The notes below the pieces were generated by a model. That model saw only the letters and a program-made list of their open reading frames with translations, searched no databases and was not told the origin of the DNA. A program made the position numbers and the translations under genes. Of a stretch of DNA of 64,000 nucleotides, positions 8,562-19,073 are shown piece after piece. Each line of letters opens with the position of its first letter. The stretch's first letter is position 1. The DNA comes from Gimesia benthica (GTDB taxonomy: Bacteria > Planctomycetota > Planctomycetia > Planctomycetales > Planctomycetaceae). Location: positions 248,001-312,000 of the forward strand of contig NZ_CP043930.1 in NCBI RefSeq assembly GCF_009720525.1. Reading direction: 5' to 3'.

Positions 8562-9554
8562 GTGCTCGATTCATCCACCAGTGCCGATAGCAACCAGAGT
8601 GTCGCCGTCCCCGTCTTTGCACCTGACAGCGCCGAGATGATGGCCCAGTTCCAAAACCTGGAACCACTGCTGGCCGAAATCGAACAGTCCTACACTCCAC
8701 AGACTGATACGCCACCGACTCCGGCGGAACCAGTTCCCACGACGGGCAAGACCGTCGTCGTCATGCCGGCTTATAATGCCGCTTCAACATTACTCAAAAC
8801 ACTCGCTGATCTACCACAGGATGTCGTCGACGAAATCATCCTGGTTGATGACGGCAGCACAGACGCCACCGTGGATCTCGCTCTGCGGGAAGGACTCACG
8901 GTCATCAGACATAAAGAAAACCGGGGTTATGGCGGGAACCAGAAGACCTGTTACCAGTATGCCCTGGAGCATGGCGCCGAATACATCGTTATGCTGCACC
9001 CCGACTATCAATATGACAGTCGCGTGGTGGGACTCGCAGTAGAGTTACTCAAACTGGATATCTGTGACGTCGTAATGGGTTCGCGGATCCGCACACGTAA
9101 GGAAGCCCTCGCGGGAGGTATGCCAGCCTGGAAATATCTGGCAAATCGTATGCTGACCATTACTGAAAACATTGCCCTGGGACAGAATCTGGGAGATTTT
9201 CACAGCGGTTTCCGTGCCTATCGCAGGGAAGTCCTGGAAACAATTCCATTCGAACGTAATTCCAATGACTTCGTCTTCGACAGCCAGTTCCTGGCACAGG
9301 CTGTTCACTTTCAATTCCGCGTGGGTGACATCCCGGTTCCGGTCCGCTATTTTCCTGAAGCTTCGAGTATCAACTTCCGCCGTTGTGTAAAGTATGGCAT
9401 CTGCACTCTGGCTGTGCTGGCAAGGTTCTGGGCACAACGACTGCGAATTCGTCCTTCAAAAATATTCTTCAGTAAGCGGACCGATTCAGATACTGAGAAT
9501 CGCGAAGAACTCCAGCAGGCTTCACAAAAAAAGACAGGCACGCCGGAAAATTAA
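8562..9554 (+). CDS. family 2 glycosyltransferase (dolichol-phosphate-mannose-synthase-like)
   Basis: 330 residues with a GT-A fold of family GT2: [13 protein letters not shown] at about 67-79, [17 protein letters not shown] near 90-106, a nucleotide-binding loop [13 protein letters not shown], and the acceptor region MLHPDYQYD. It lacks membrane segments at the C-terminus, so it resembles DPM1-type enzymes transferring sugar to a lipid carrier on the cytoplasmic face. The first 60 residues are a low-complexity Pro/Thr-rich extension not expected in the family. The start is GTG, supported by GGAGAG five bases upstream. The divergent GT-C-like gene may act in the same pathway. Confidence 0.85.
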   Translation: MLDSSTSADSNQSVAVPVFAPDSAEMMAQFQNLEPLLAEIEQSYTPQTDTPPTPAEPVPTTGKTVVVMPAYNAASTLLKTLADLPQDVVDEIILVDDGSTDATVDLALREGLTVIRHKENRGYGGNQKTCYQYALEHGAEYIVMLHPDYQYDSRVVGLAVELLKLDICDVVMGSRIRTRKEALAGGMPAWKYLANRMLTITENIALGQNLGDFHSGFRAYRREVLETIPFERNSNDFVFDSQFLAQAVHFQFRVGDIPVPVRYFPEASSINFRRCVKYGICTLAVLARFWAQRLRIRPSKIFFSKRTDSDTENREELQQASQKKTGTPEN

Positions 9555-9598
9555 TTCCAGCGAATGCCTGCCTTGAAGAAGCTCTTAACGCGGTTTCG

Positions 9599-11332
9599 TT
9601 ATTCGGCCGCAGGGGGCTGTTCAACCGGCGCCGGCTGGCGTACGAAGTGCACCACAATTGCGAGTCCGATAAAGATCCCCAGTGCGGTAAACCCGTATCC
9701 GGCAAAGCTGCTGGATTTGATACTGAAGAGTGAACCGAAGGTTGCCAGCAGGGTGGCGACCCCCATCGCGATGTTCCAGGCGAGCCGTTTGCCGCCTGTG
9801 GGAATCCGCTCGCCCAGGATCTGTTTTGAGTTCATCATAAAGAAGAACGTCAGGTAGGCGATCGGCAACAGCACCATTCCGAACATCGAAGTGGGAACTG
9901 CCAGCCAGGCCTTGGCATCCCCTTTCCAGAAGAAGGAGCCAACTGACCCCGTAATTGCCGGCATGAAACAACCAATCCGGTGATACATCCCTTTGGGTTC
10001 TACCCCCAGCATTTCGCAGAATACGAAGCCGTTGATCAACATCAGAATGATAATGGTGGAAACGGCCATCGATAACACACCGATCCCGAAGACCAGCTGT
10101 GAGACAGTGGCTCCCGCCAGCGGCTTCAGTGCAGAAGCCAGTTGGAAGGCATCTCGGTTGACCAGCATCGCAGCCAGCTTACGTTCCGGCAGGGGAATTG
10201 CATCCCGCTTCTGCTCCAGTGCCTGTTGATCGCTCGACAGTTCCTTCCACTCTCCGGGAGAAACTTCCGCCTGAATCCGGCTGTCCAGCAGCTTATGGTA
10301 CTGTCCCAGCAGGCCCGGATCGGCTTTAACAACCTGTCCCTGTTCGTCTTTTTCCCCCAGCAGGCCCGCCGCCGGTTTCGCGTGGAACTGGGAAGCAGCT
10401 GCGATCACAACACAACTGGTCGCCAAAACGAATGGCACAAACAGACCGGTAGAAAGGTCGAACATTGCCAGACCACGGAAGTCCTTGTCCCAGCCTTTGG
10501 CCCGCATGGAGTATGGTAACAGGAAGGTCATATTGATACCGACGGCTGTCGCTGCCGCGGTGATCATCACCTTCTGCTGATTGCCGACAATCAGATTTTT
10601 CCAGTAATCGGCGTATTGTCCCGCTTCGGATAACACACCCGCAAACTCAGGAGAGGGATTATTAAACAGACTGAAATTAGGAATATAGCCGGCCAGAATC
10701 CTGGCCCAGTCCAGATCGTTTGTGGAAACACTCATCTTGATGACCACACCAAAGAAGCAGATCACCACGATCCCGACCAGGATCTTCAAAATTCCTTCAA
10801 ACAGCTTGATGCCCCATCCGCCCGAATCGTAAAACCAGATCACAATCCCGGAAAGAATAAACATCATCGCGACCGCTAAGATTTTCCCGCTGTCATCATT
10901 GGTAAACAGTTCGGGGGCCAGATTCTGCTGGAGTGCCGCGGTTCCCAGTGCATACTGAGGCATACACCAGACCAGGTTGGCCATCAGGGTTGCAATCGCC
11001 CAGCCCCAACCCAGAACCGGGTTAATGTGTGTATTGATCGCCGTGAAGGGGCGTTCTTTGGTGGAGAGTGCAACGTAACCAATGGCACTCAACATGATCA
11101 CGCCCATGATCATCGCCAGTGGCTGCAGCCACATCAGGTGATAACCGGAGAGAATCCCCAGATACAGACCACCGGCCAGTGACCCGCCCCCCAGTGTGAT
11201 TGCACTCTGCAACCAGCCGGGACCAGAAAGTTTTGTGTATGCCAGTAACTTGGCTCCCGTACCACGCTGTTTGGCATCCAGAATTAACTGGCGATCTTGT
11301 TCAATCCGGGAATTGTCTGCTTCGTCTGTCAT
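9599..11332 (-). CDS. Nramp-related divalent metal transporter family protein
   Basis: 577 residues with about eleven membrane segments, in the Nramp/APC-like superfamily (GPGWLQSAITLGGGSLAGG in the first helix). The canonical Nramp motifs are altered: DPGN in helix 1 is replaced by GPGW/TLGGGS, and the helix-6 MPH motif by LLPYSM. A soluble insertion of about 100 residues (about 310-410, QVVKADPGLLGQYHKL and following) interrupts the membrane core. This subgroup is common in planctomycetes; the substrate is not predictable and may not be a metal. It converges on the upstream glycosyltransferase. Confidence 0.7.
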   Translation of the reverse strand: MTDEADNSRIEQDRQLILDAKQRGTGAKLLAYTKLSGPGWLQSAITLGGGSLAGGLYLGILSGYHLMWLQPLAMIMGVIMLSAIGYVALSTKERPFTAINTHINPVLGWGWAIATLMANLVWCMPQYALGTAALQQNLAPELFTNDDSGKILAVAMMFILSGIVIWFYDSGGWGIKLFEGILKILVGIVVICFFGVVIKMSVSTNDLDWARILAGYIPNFSLFNNPSPEFAGVLSEAGQYADYWKNLIVGNQQKVMITAAATAVGINMTFLLPYSMRAKGWDKDFRGLAMFDLSTGLFVPFVLATSCVVIAAASQFHAKPAAGLLGEKDEQGQVVKADPGLLGQYHKLLDSRIQAEVSPGEWKELSSDQQALEQKRDAIPLPERKLAAMLVNRDAFQLASALKPLAGATVSQLVFGIGVLSMAVSTIIILMLINGFVFCEMLGVEPKGMYHRIGCFMPAITGSVGSFFWKGDAKAWLAVPTSMFGMVLLPIAYLTFFFMMNSKQILGERIPTGGKRLAWNIAMGVATLLATFGSLFSIKSSSFAGYGFTALGIFIGLAIVVHFVRQPAPVEQPPAAE

Positions 11333-11577
11333 TGCAAACTCTTACTATATCTGTATTTATCGGGCGAGTAAAATCGACTTTGTTAATAAGACAAGAAGCC
11401 CAAGGTAACCAGTTCCAGAGCGAGAATCAAGCATCGTTGATTGAAGGCATGTGACTTTCAGCTAACAATCAGCCGTTGATCGATCACAGTTGAAAGCAAC
11501 TACACCACGCGAAAACAGCTCAGCCGGAAACAGGGATATAGTAAAGGAAGTTAAATAAGAGTTGCGGACCATTAATC

Positions 11578-11614
11578 AAAAAGAGCGGCTCAAACCATTC
11601 CGTTTGAGCCGCTC
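11578..11614 (-). terminator. strong intrinsic terminator of the M16 protease gene
   Basis: A perfect 13-bp stem, GAGCGGCTCAAAC (11583-11595) with GTTTGAGCCGCTC (11602-11614), loop of six. On the minus strand it is followed by TTTTT. It lies 38 bases past the stop of the protease gene. Confidence 0.9.
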
Positions 11615-11651
11615 GAATCAGTTTAGATTAACGATCCGCAGATCTAATCTG

Positions 11652-14390
11652 CTACTTCTTCAAACTCCCGGAGACCGTGATGATCAGATCTTTGGGGTTA
11701 ATGAATTTAGCAAACGCCTTCTGAGCCGCTTCGGATGTGACCGCATTGATCTTCTTTTCCAGATCAATGTAATAAGTCATGTCACGATCGGCAAACAGGT
11801 TCGTCGTCAAAATTCCAGCCAGTGAAGCATCGCTGGTCCGAGAAACTTCCTGTTGTTCCAGGTAGCCTTTCTGGGCATTCGCCAGTTCTTCACCTGTGAT
11901 GCCTTTGGCAATCAGCAGTTCCAGCTCTTCTTTGATCGCAACTTCGACCTTTTCCATATTGTCCGGGTTGCAGCTGGCGTAGATGGATATCGATCCGCGG
12001 GGATCGACATTGTCTGCGTGAATGAACGCTCCCACGCCATAAGCCAGACCTTCCTTCTGACGTACCCGGTCACCCAGTCGTGAGGAGAGACCACTGGATC
12101 CTAAAACAGAACCGGCGACAATCAGATCCGGGTACTCGGGAGACATGCTGTTCATCGGAAAAGTCAGACCGGCGAAGTAGAACGCATTCGCTTTATCGGG
12201 AATGATGATCTCTGTCAGTTTGCCAGGAATCTTGTGTGGCTCTGAAGGAATATGAGCATACTCGGCAGGAGATTTCCAGTCGTTCAGCACGGTTCCCAAC
12301 TGCTCGAAGATTTCCTCTTCTGCGAAATCACCGACAACGGCGATTTCCCCCACGGAGGCGCCCAGATAATTCTCATACAGAGACTGCAGATCACTCTGCG
12401 TCAACGCTTTGACGCGGGCAGTCTCTTCATCGATATCCGGAACATAGCGGGGATCTTCGGGTGCATAGGGCCGCAGTTGACGCCGTACCGAGAGAATGGC
12501 CCGCGACTGAGGATCGGTTTTCTGCTTATCCAGCATCGCGACCTGCTGTGTTTTCAGCAGTTCCAGTTCGCTGGCGGGCAGGGTCGGCTCACGCAGAATC
12601 TGACGCAGAATATCGAGCACTTTGCCCAGGCTGTCGCGGCGGGTTTTGATTCCTACATTCACTTCACCCGGCGAACCGGAGAGCGAAAGTTGTGCACGCA
12701 GCTTATTCAGTTCATCTTCAATCTGCTGACGAGTCAGGTTCTTCGTGCCCCGCTTCATAATCGCAGGCAGAAACTCACAAGCGGTCCGCTTGCCTTGCAG
12801 ATTTTCCAGGTTACCGTAACGCAGGGTCATTTTCAGGTTGACCTCTTCGCCACGCGTCTTCTTAGACAGTAACGCCACTTTCACACCGCCGGGCAGTGTT
12901 TTAATGGTGGTCCGTTTCTCGATATTCTCGGGAGAAACGTCGAAGTTTTCACCCGTCGCGACCGCTTCCCGGCCTTTGTAATCGCCAATCATCTTTTCGA
13001 TGTCAGCCACCTGTGGGATCGCGACTTTCTGGCTTTCCTCTACGGGGACAAAGATCCCAACCGTCCGGTTGTTCTCTTTCAGATATTCATCGGCAACCCG
13101 TTTGACATCTTCGGGAGTCACTTTCTCCAGAGCATCTCGATACAGGAACCGCAGACGCCAGTCGCCCATCGCCACCCATTCAGAGAGCTCAACGGCGAGA
13201 CGGGAACTGTTGTTTTCGGCCTGTTCGTACTGTTTCAACAGTTTCTGTTTGGCGCGGGCCACGTTTTCGGGAGAGATTCCTTTGTCCCGGACTTCCTGCA
13301 GGGTATCGAACATAATTCCCAGTACCACCTGCGGGTCATTACCTTTGATGACTTCCACCATCAGCCGCAGCACGCCTGGATCGTGTAACGCAAAAATCGA
13401 ACCCGATACGCTGGATGCTTTTTTCGTTTTCACCAGGGCCTGATACAGAACGCCGGAAGGATCGTCTGTAAGCGTTGATTCGAGCACATCCAGAGCCGCC
13501 ATGTCTTTGTGTGCCGCTGCGGGGATGTGATATGCGACACCGACAACGGGAACTTCCCCAATGCGTTTCAGTGTCACGATCCGCTCGCCTTCCTGGGGAG
13601 GCTCTTCAGTGTAAGTCTTATCCAGTTTGCGCTCGGGACGGGGGATGGTGCCGAAATATTTGTTGATCAGTTGCAGAGCCTGATCCGTTTCGAACTTCCC
13701 GGCTACAATCAGCACGGCATTATCGGGCTGGTAATATTTTTTGTAGAAGGCTTTCAGACGATCGATTGGCACACGCTCAATATCAGCCCGGTTACCGATC
13801 GTCGACTTTCCGTAGTTATGCCATTCAAATGCGGTCGCCATCACCTTTTGCATCAGCATGCGGGACGGGCTGTTTTCACCTCGTTCGAATTCGTTCCGCA
13901 CAACCGTCATTTCTGAAGCCAGGTCTTCCGCCTTCACATAACTGTTCAGCATGCGGTCGGCTTCCATCTTCAGAGCGAATTCCAGATTGTCTTCACTGGC
14001 GGGCAGCGTTTCGTAGTAATTCGTCCGGTCGTACCAGGTGGTTCCGTTGAACTGGGCACCACGCGCCTGCAGTTCTTTGGGAATATTCTGATGCGTGGGT
14101 GTCCCTTTAAACAACATGTGCTCCAGCAGGTGCGCCATGCCCGTCTCGCCATAGCCCTCGTGCCGTGACCCGACCAGCAGTGTCAGGTTGACGGTGACCT
14201 TGGGGCTGGATGCATCAGGGAAGAGCAGCACACGCATCCCGTTACCCAGCTCATACTCCGTGATCCCTTCCACGGTACGAATTTTCTGAGGAGGAGCAGG
14301 GTTGTCTGCAGCAGTCACAAACGAATGGGAAACAAAACTCATTACAAACAGTACCCCTGCGGTTAAACTCCATTTTTGTCGATTCATCAT
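11652..14390 (-). CDS. exported two-domain M16 zinc metalloprotease
   Basis: About 912 residues after the chosen start MMNRQKWSL, with a signal peptide ending near VTAADN. The first half carries the inverted zinc motif HLLEH (87-91) of pitrilysin/insulinase enzymes; the second half (from about 510) is a second M16 pair in which the HxxEH is absent, as usual for the inactive half of single-chain M16 proteins. It is likely a periplasmic or surface peptidase of oligopeptides. The frame is open a further 23 codons upstream, but that stretch lacks signal-peptide character. A very strong terminator follows the gene. Compare the separate two-gene M16 system at 51079-53548. Confidence 0.9.
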   Translation of the reverse strand: MMNRQKWSLTAGVLFVMSFVSHSFVTAADNPAPPQKIRTVEGITEYELGNGMRVLLFPDASSPKVTVNLTLLVGSRHEGYGETGMAHLLEHMLFKGTPTHQNIPKELQARGAQFNGTTWYDRTNYYETLPASEDNLEFALKMEADRMLNSYVKAEDLASEMTVVRNEFERGENSPSRMLMQKVMATAFEWHNYGKSTIGNRADIERVPIDRLKAFYKKYYQPDNAVLIVAGKFETDQALQLINKYFGTIPRPERKLDKTYTEEPPQEGERIVTLKRIGEVPVVGVAYHIPAAAHKDMAALDVLESTLTDDPSGVLYQALVKTKKASSVSGSIFALHDPGVLRLMVEVIKGNDPQVVLGIMFDTLQEVRDKGISPENVARAKQKLLKQYEQAENNSSRLAVELSEWVAMGDWRLRFLYRDALEKVTPEDVKRVADEYLKENNRTVGIFVPVEESQKVAIPQVADIEKMIGDYKGREAVATGENFDVSPENIEKRTTIKTLPGGVKVALLSKKTRGEEVNLKMTLRYGNLENLQGKRTACEFLPAIMKRGTKNLTRQQIEDELNKLRAQLSLSGSPGEVNVGIKTRRDSLGKVLDILRQILREPTLPASELELLKTQQVAMLDKQKTDPQSRAILSVRRQLRPYAPEDPRYVPDIDEETARVKALTQSDLQSLYENYLGASVGEIAVVGDFAEEEIFEQLGTVLNDWKSPAEYAHIPSEPHKIPGKLTEIIIPDKANAFYFAGLTFPMNSMSPEYPDLIVAGSVLGSSGLSSRLGDRVRQKEGLAYGVGAFIHADNVDPRGSISIYASCNPDNMEKVEVAIKEELELLIAKGITGEELANAQKGYLEQQEVSRTSDASLAGILTTNLFADRDMTYYIDLEKKINAVTSEAAQKAFAKFINPKDLIITVSGSLKK

Positions 14391-14515
14391 CCGATATCTC
14401 GCTCCACTTGAGAGGTTCAGCAATATTAGTTGTTGTTCTTGACTCAGTAGTGTCGGCAAACTCTTACGAAATTATAGGCGATTGGCGGGAGGGCAACAAT
14501 CACTGACAGCAGATT

Positions 14516-15436
14516 TCAGCCAGTTCGATTTGATTTGCCAGCCTCGCGCCACCACGTGGATGCCAGCCCGATAACGATGCCGGTCCCCAGCCCGAAGCCA
14601 TGTGCGTAATTAGCCACATTCCCGACCACACCGGCGATACAGAGAAAAAACCAGCCAATCAGAATGATCACCATGTTGGGCGGTATGAAAAAACTGGATT
14701 GCGGATCGTATAAGCTTTTCATCCACATGTATCCAAACAAACCATAAACAACGCCCGACAGGCCACCGAACATGGGGCCCGAGAACCAGTACTGCGCCAG
14801 GTTAGATGGAACGGCGATCAGAATCACCATCGCGGCCAGTTTCAGACTGCCCCGATTGATTTCAATTGCCCCACCTAACTGGTAAGTCATGATGCAGTTA
14901 AACAGAATGTGCAACGGACCAAAGTGAAGAAAAATGGGTGAGACCAGACGCCAGAGTTCGCCCTTTTGAATATCCAGCAACCGGGTATCATAACGCACCA
15001 TATCGCCCGACACCTCGAAGGAGCAGATACTCAGTGCCTGGCGAATGGGGATGTTGTAGTCATTGGTTTGCATCAGCAGAAACACCACCACACTGACACC
15101 GATCAGCAGGGATGTTACCGGACAGCGACTGGTGAAAGGCTGATTCCAGGTGTCACGCACTTTAACCTGACGTTTGACGGCCGCCCGGGCCTGGGCGATT
15201 CGTTCATCCCGAATGGCTTCCGCCTGACGGGTGGCTGCCTGGTACTTCTCTGCACCAGGATCATCTGTGAATGCGGCCAGTTCCTGCTTGGCCTGTTCGA
15301 CCTGATCTTCATCCAGGATCCAGATGTTCCACTCGTCACCGGAAGTATCGATGTTGGCGCCGATCTCCTCTGTGAGCAGAAAGTCTTCGAACAGTTTCGC
15401 CTGCTGCTCTGAGGGCAGCGTCCCAATTTTTCGCAT
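14516..15436 (-). CDS. rhomboid-family intramembrane serine protease (GlpG-like)
   Basis: 306 residues. An N-terminal soluble domain of about 90 residues with a charged helix resembles the GlpG cytoplasmic domain. A six-helix rhomboid core follows: GELWRLVSPIFLHFGPLHILFNC (WR motif and HxxxN), the catalytic GGLSGVVYGLFGY serine, and the partner histidine in NYAHGFGLGTG. These residues predict an active intramembrane protease that cuts membrane helices. It lies 125 bases upstream of the M16 gene on the same strand. Substrates are unknown. Confidence 0.9.
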   Translation of the reverse strand: MRKIGTLPSEQQAKLFEDFLLTEEIGANIDTSGDEWNIWILDEDQVEQAKQELAAFTDDPGAEKYQAATRQAEAIRDERIAQARAAVKRQVKVRDTWNQPFTSRCPVTSLLIGVSVVVFLLMQTNDYNIPIRQALSICSFEVSGDMVRYDTRLLDIQKGELWRLVSPIFLHFGPLHILFNCIMTYQLGGAIEINRGSLKLAAMVILIAVPSNLAQYWFSGPMFGGLSGVVYGLFGYMWMKSLYDPQSSFFIPPNMVIILIGWFFLCIAGVVGNVANYAHGFGLGTGIVIGLASTWWREAGKSNRTG

Positions 15437-15518
15437 CGTGTTTACAATCCATGCCCCTGCTTAACAACATTGACTTCCATGTCAGGCATCAACGGACCCG
15501 CAGGTAAAACGGGAGAAA

Positions 15519-16537
15519 TCAGTCCTGCTTCAGGGCAGATAAGTGAGTTTGAATTTGTTGTTCTAAAGTTGTGCGATCAGACCACGGAGTATAATGGGCC
15601 CGCATGATAAAACCATAGGCTTCGCCCGGCTGATAGTCCGGAATAAACCATTGAAAATCCCAGGCGGGATTCTGCTTTCCCCCTCCGGTCGGGGACTGGG
15701 CAAACCAGATCTGATCCTGTGATCTGAATAGCTGAGTATAAGCATAATTGTCACGAATACCATAGTACCACGGACGCGAATACACATAAGCTGAGGGGTG
15801 GTTGACCAGAGTCAGCGGAAAATCTTCAGCAACGCGGGGCAAGAACCGGACTCCTGCAGGGGGATGTGTACTCTCGACTCCATGTGCGGGTGTGCGGGTA
15901 TGTAAAAATTGTTCGCCCTGATCCGTTCCCTCTTTCCGCCTCCCGTAAAAATGGATCCGACGATCCTGGGGGCCTGGATGTAACTGGCCCAGAACAGACC
16001 GATGTAGCCATTTTTGAACACATCCGCATGCGGAATACACTCAAACGTGTACTCGATCGTTCCGTCGTCCAGTATCTGATATCGACCGCAGCTCTCCAGT
16101 TTCCAGTTCGGCGTCGGTGCCTGGTAGAGTTCCACCGTATCCTCGGAGATCACCCGCAACTGCATGCGAAACTTGCGCGGTTCAAACTTCTCCGGCAGCC
16201 GGGTCGTTCCATCGTGAATGTGCTCGAAGTTGAGTCCAGCCAGCGCGGGGACAAACAGATTCTCTTTCTGCCCTTCATACTTGAGCGAAGCCAGACCATT
16301 ATAGCCGGCGCGGTGTCCCGGCAGCAGTTCGGTATCGACGGCCGCATTATCGACAATCACCGCAGTCACTTTGCCGCGTTTTAATACGACCGCATGGTCG
16401 TTGGTCGTGCGATATTTGACCTGTGGGTTGGTCAGACTGGTGACGCCCGGCGCTGCCTGGGGATGCCTGGCTGATAACGGGCTCACCATGAAACAACTTA
16501 ATACCAGACCAGCCAGAACGCACCGGATCCAGTTCAT
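15519..16537 (-). pseudogene. exported protein of unknown function, broken by one frameshift
   Basis: The ATG at 16537 has a strong site (GGGGAG) and starts a signal peptide ([13 protein letters not shown]). Reading continues through [17 protein letters not shown], where the frame is lost; the continuation YGRRKEGTD, then [11 protein letters not shown] and AYVYSRPWYYGIRDNYAYTQLF, lies one frame over and runs to a stop at 15519. Adding one base to the run of five A (plus strand 15947-15951) restores a single 339-codon frame: the span is 1019 bases, one short of a multiple of three. The cause may be a real mutation, phase variation or a sequence error. I do not recognise the function. Confidence 0.75.
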
Positions 16538-16568
16538 ATCAGCTCTCCCCTCAGGCAGGTGCTTGAAT

Positions 16569-18869
16569 TCAGTCCTGCTGCATAGTGTCCAGGTAGTTAC
16601 GAAATTCGTGAATCCGCCGAAGATCAAAACCTTCCGGTGATTTCTCCAGCAGATAATCGGTATCGGCAATCGCCTCGGCGATCCGTCCCGTCTGATAACG
16701 CAACACAGCCCGCAGCCAGCGTTCCTGCAAGAGTTCTTGGTCGATGGCAATCATCGTCTCCACGTAGCGAAGCATGGCCTGCACATCCTCGTCGTCTCGG
16801 GCAAGATTCAACAGGTTGCGCAACATCCGCTGGATGATTTCTCGTTTGGGTTGCGCCTTGAGAAACTCGGCGTCGAAGCGGCCTCCATTCGCAGTGAGAA
16901 TCATGACCTTGGCAGCTTCGTCACTCAGGGGTTCGCCCCCCTCGAAGACGTCCACCAGTTCTCCCTGTTCCGAAATGGAATTCACGCGGACCACAAAATG
17001 TCCCGGCAGCCCCACGCCATCAATGTCGAGTCCCAGGCGTCGTCCCAGTTCCATATACAATACGGAAAGTGTAATCGGCAGCCCTTCACGATCCTCAATC
17101 GTCTCGTTGATATAACTGTTGGATCGGCTGTAGTAGTTCGTACGGCTGCCATGGAAGCCCGTTTCATGGAACAGATACTGATTCAAAGCATTGAGCTTTG
17201 CTTTTGCATTCGCATCTTCGGGCAACGTCTTGTTGATCTCATTGACCATGCTCTTCATCTGGCCGAGGTAGACCTTAGGATCCACTTCATTATTGTCCAG
17301 ACGTGCGATCAATAAAGCGGCTTCCATGAGATCAATGTCCGCCTCTTTTTTATCGCTGGCGAAAATCGCTTTGAGTTCATCGCGAACGGCACTTTCATGA
17401 ATTGACTGTGCCAGTTGTTTCAGACGCTCAGCCTGTTTCTGCAAGAGACGCGCCCGCTCCTGTAGAGCCTGCTGTGCCCGTCGCTCGTCAGTTTCCTTCA
17501 CCACCGCTTCGATCAGATCTGCCTGTGGCGGACGATCCACGCGGAGGTCTTCCGTCAGATCCAGAATTTTCTGTGCGGTCTCTTTGGAAGGGCGGTAGGG
17601 GGGGATCTCGGAAGCAATCTGGAATCCGCGGAACGAGGCCACCGTATTACGAAACTTAGCCAGTCCGACTTTCCCCTCGGTATAGCGCTGGTCTTTGACC
17701 TCGAAAACTTTTTCATCGTTCACGAAGCAGAGGATACGATCCTTCTCCAGGCGAACTTTCAGATGATTCCATTCCTCTTCGCGATAAGCGTTGCTCTTTT
17801 TCTCATCCAGCACCCGCCACAAAAAGACATCCGGCCCGTCGAAACGGCTGATCCGCAGACTCTTATTACTGGGATAGAAACCGTAGTGTTTAGTATTTTC
17901 ATCGGAATAGAAAATCAGCCCCGCAGCCCCCGACTCATCATCCAGTTTGACCTCCACAGCCACTTCATAAGGGAGTTCGGGCAACGCTTCCTGGGAGACA
18001 CACAACGAACGGCTACCCAGACCGGAGCCGAAGCCATCCACCTGGATCCGTCCGGCACGCTGTCGCCAGCGGGAACCGAACAGGGGCTTCCACAGATGCT
18101 CATCCAGAGTGCCGATAGTCAGCCAGCGATCGATGGGCACCGGGTTCGGCTTTTCCAGCAGGCCTTTTAAAGCACTGACATTCACAGCATATCCCAGGTT
18201 GCGGGTGACCGCGGACTTGAGTGTCACAATTCCCTGCACGCGTCCCTGGGAATCCAGTACCGGACCGCCACTGTTGCCAGGTTCGATGGGAATCGCCAGC
18301 TGAAGCATCGGCTTACCATCAACTTCGCGGGTACCCGAGTTGACTCCCTTTACCACGCTGTAACGCAGTCCCTGGGGATTCCCCAGCACAACCACTTCCG
18401 CTCCCTGTTTGAGCGTTTCAGGCTCAGCCAGCTTGAGTGGTTTGAGATTATCGACGGCGATTTTTAAGACCGCCAGATCCATCTGCCGATCGGTGGCGTA
18501 GACTTCCTGAACTTCATAACTGGTCCCATCTAGGAGTTGCACAGTAATCGGCCGCGCCTCTCCGATCACATGCAGGTTGGTCGCGATCAAGCCGTTGGCG
18601 TCAATCACGAATCCGGTTCCCATGCCAGCTTCCTGTCCGTCACGCCCCGCGAAGGAAACTGACACGACCGATTCTTTAGCCCGTAACGCCAGATCTTCTG
18701 CTGATACCCCCGGGTCCGATTCTGATGCCTGCGCTTCCGGACGTGGTGCTACCAGGGGCTGTTCCTCGACCGCGGTGACGACCGAGGGCATGAGCAGCAT
18801 ACAGGTCAAACTGAAAACTGACAGGGCTGGGAATGAAACGCGTTCAGCCCGGCAAACTCGTCTGAACAT
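16569..18869 (-). CDS. exported trypsin-like protease fused to LamG/DUF1080-like and SirB1-like domains
   Basis: 766 residues in three parts. A signal peptide precedes a DegP-type protease (about 55-245) with H100 (NLHV), D131 (QMDLAVL) and S200 (EPGNSGGPV). A beta-sandwich resembling LamG/DUF1080 follows (about 255-415: [40 protein letters not shown] end). After a charged helical linker comes a SirB1/transglutaminase-like domain (about 520-740: [38 protein letters not shown]). There is no PDZ domain. It probably acts in the periplasm. Its stop lies 31 bases upstream of the start of the frameshifted exported gene, suggesting an operon. Confidence 0.85.
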   Translation of the reverse strand: MFRRVCRAERVSFPALSVFSLTCMLLMPSVVTAVEEQPLVAPRPEAQASESDPGVSAEDLALRAKESVVSVSFAGRDGQEAGMGTGFVIDANGLIATNLHVIGEARPITVQLLDGTSYEVQEVYATDRQMDLAVLKIAVDNLKPLKLAEPETLKQGAEVVVLGNPQGLRYSVVKGVNSGTREVDGKPMLQLAIPIEPGNSGGPVLDSQGRVQGIVTLKSAVTRNLGYAVNVSALKGLLEKPNPVPIDRWLTIGTLDEHLWKPLFGSRWRQRAGRIQVDGFGSGLGSRSLCVSQEALPELPYEVAVEVKLDDESGAAGLIFYSDENTKHYGFYPSNKSLRISRFDGPDVFLWRVLDEKKSNAYREEEWNHLKVRLEKDRILCFVNDEKVFEVKDQRYTEGKVGLAKFRNTVASFRGFQIASEIPPYRPSKETAQKILDLTEDLRVDRPPQADLIEAVVKETDERRAQQALQERARLLQKQAERLKQLAQSIHESAVRDELKAIFASDKKEADIDLMEAALLIARLDNNEVDPKVYLGQMKSMVNEINKTLPEDANAKAKLNALNQYLFHETGFHGSRTNYYSRSNSYINETIEDREGLPITLSVLYMELGRRLGLDIDGVGLPGHFVVRVNSISEQGELVDVFEGGEPLSDEAAKVMILTANGGRFDAEFLKAQPKREIIQRMLRNLLNLARDDEDVQAMLRYVETMIAIDQELLQERWLRAVLRYQTGRIAEAIADTDYLLEKSPEGFDLRRIHEFRNYLDTMQQD

Positions 18870-19073
18870 GGGCAGGCATCCTCGTAAGGGGAAGGGGGTG
18901 AGCTACTTAATCACTCTGATTGTATGTGACCGGCTGGCAGAATGCAAAAAAGATCGTACTTTTCCCGTTTCCAGACAGGAGTTTACAACACGCTTGACGT
19001 GCCTGGACTGAAATGACAAGCTGGAATCCTGGTTTGGCGAATTGTCCCCAACTGTTTATTAAAGGCAGATACT

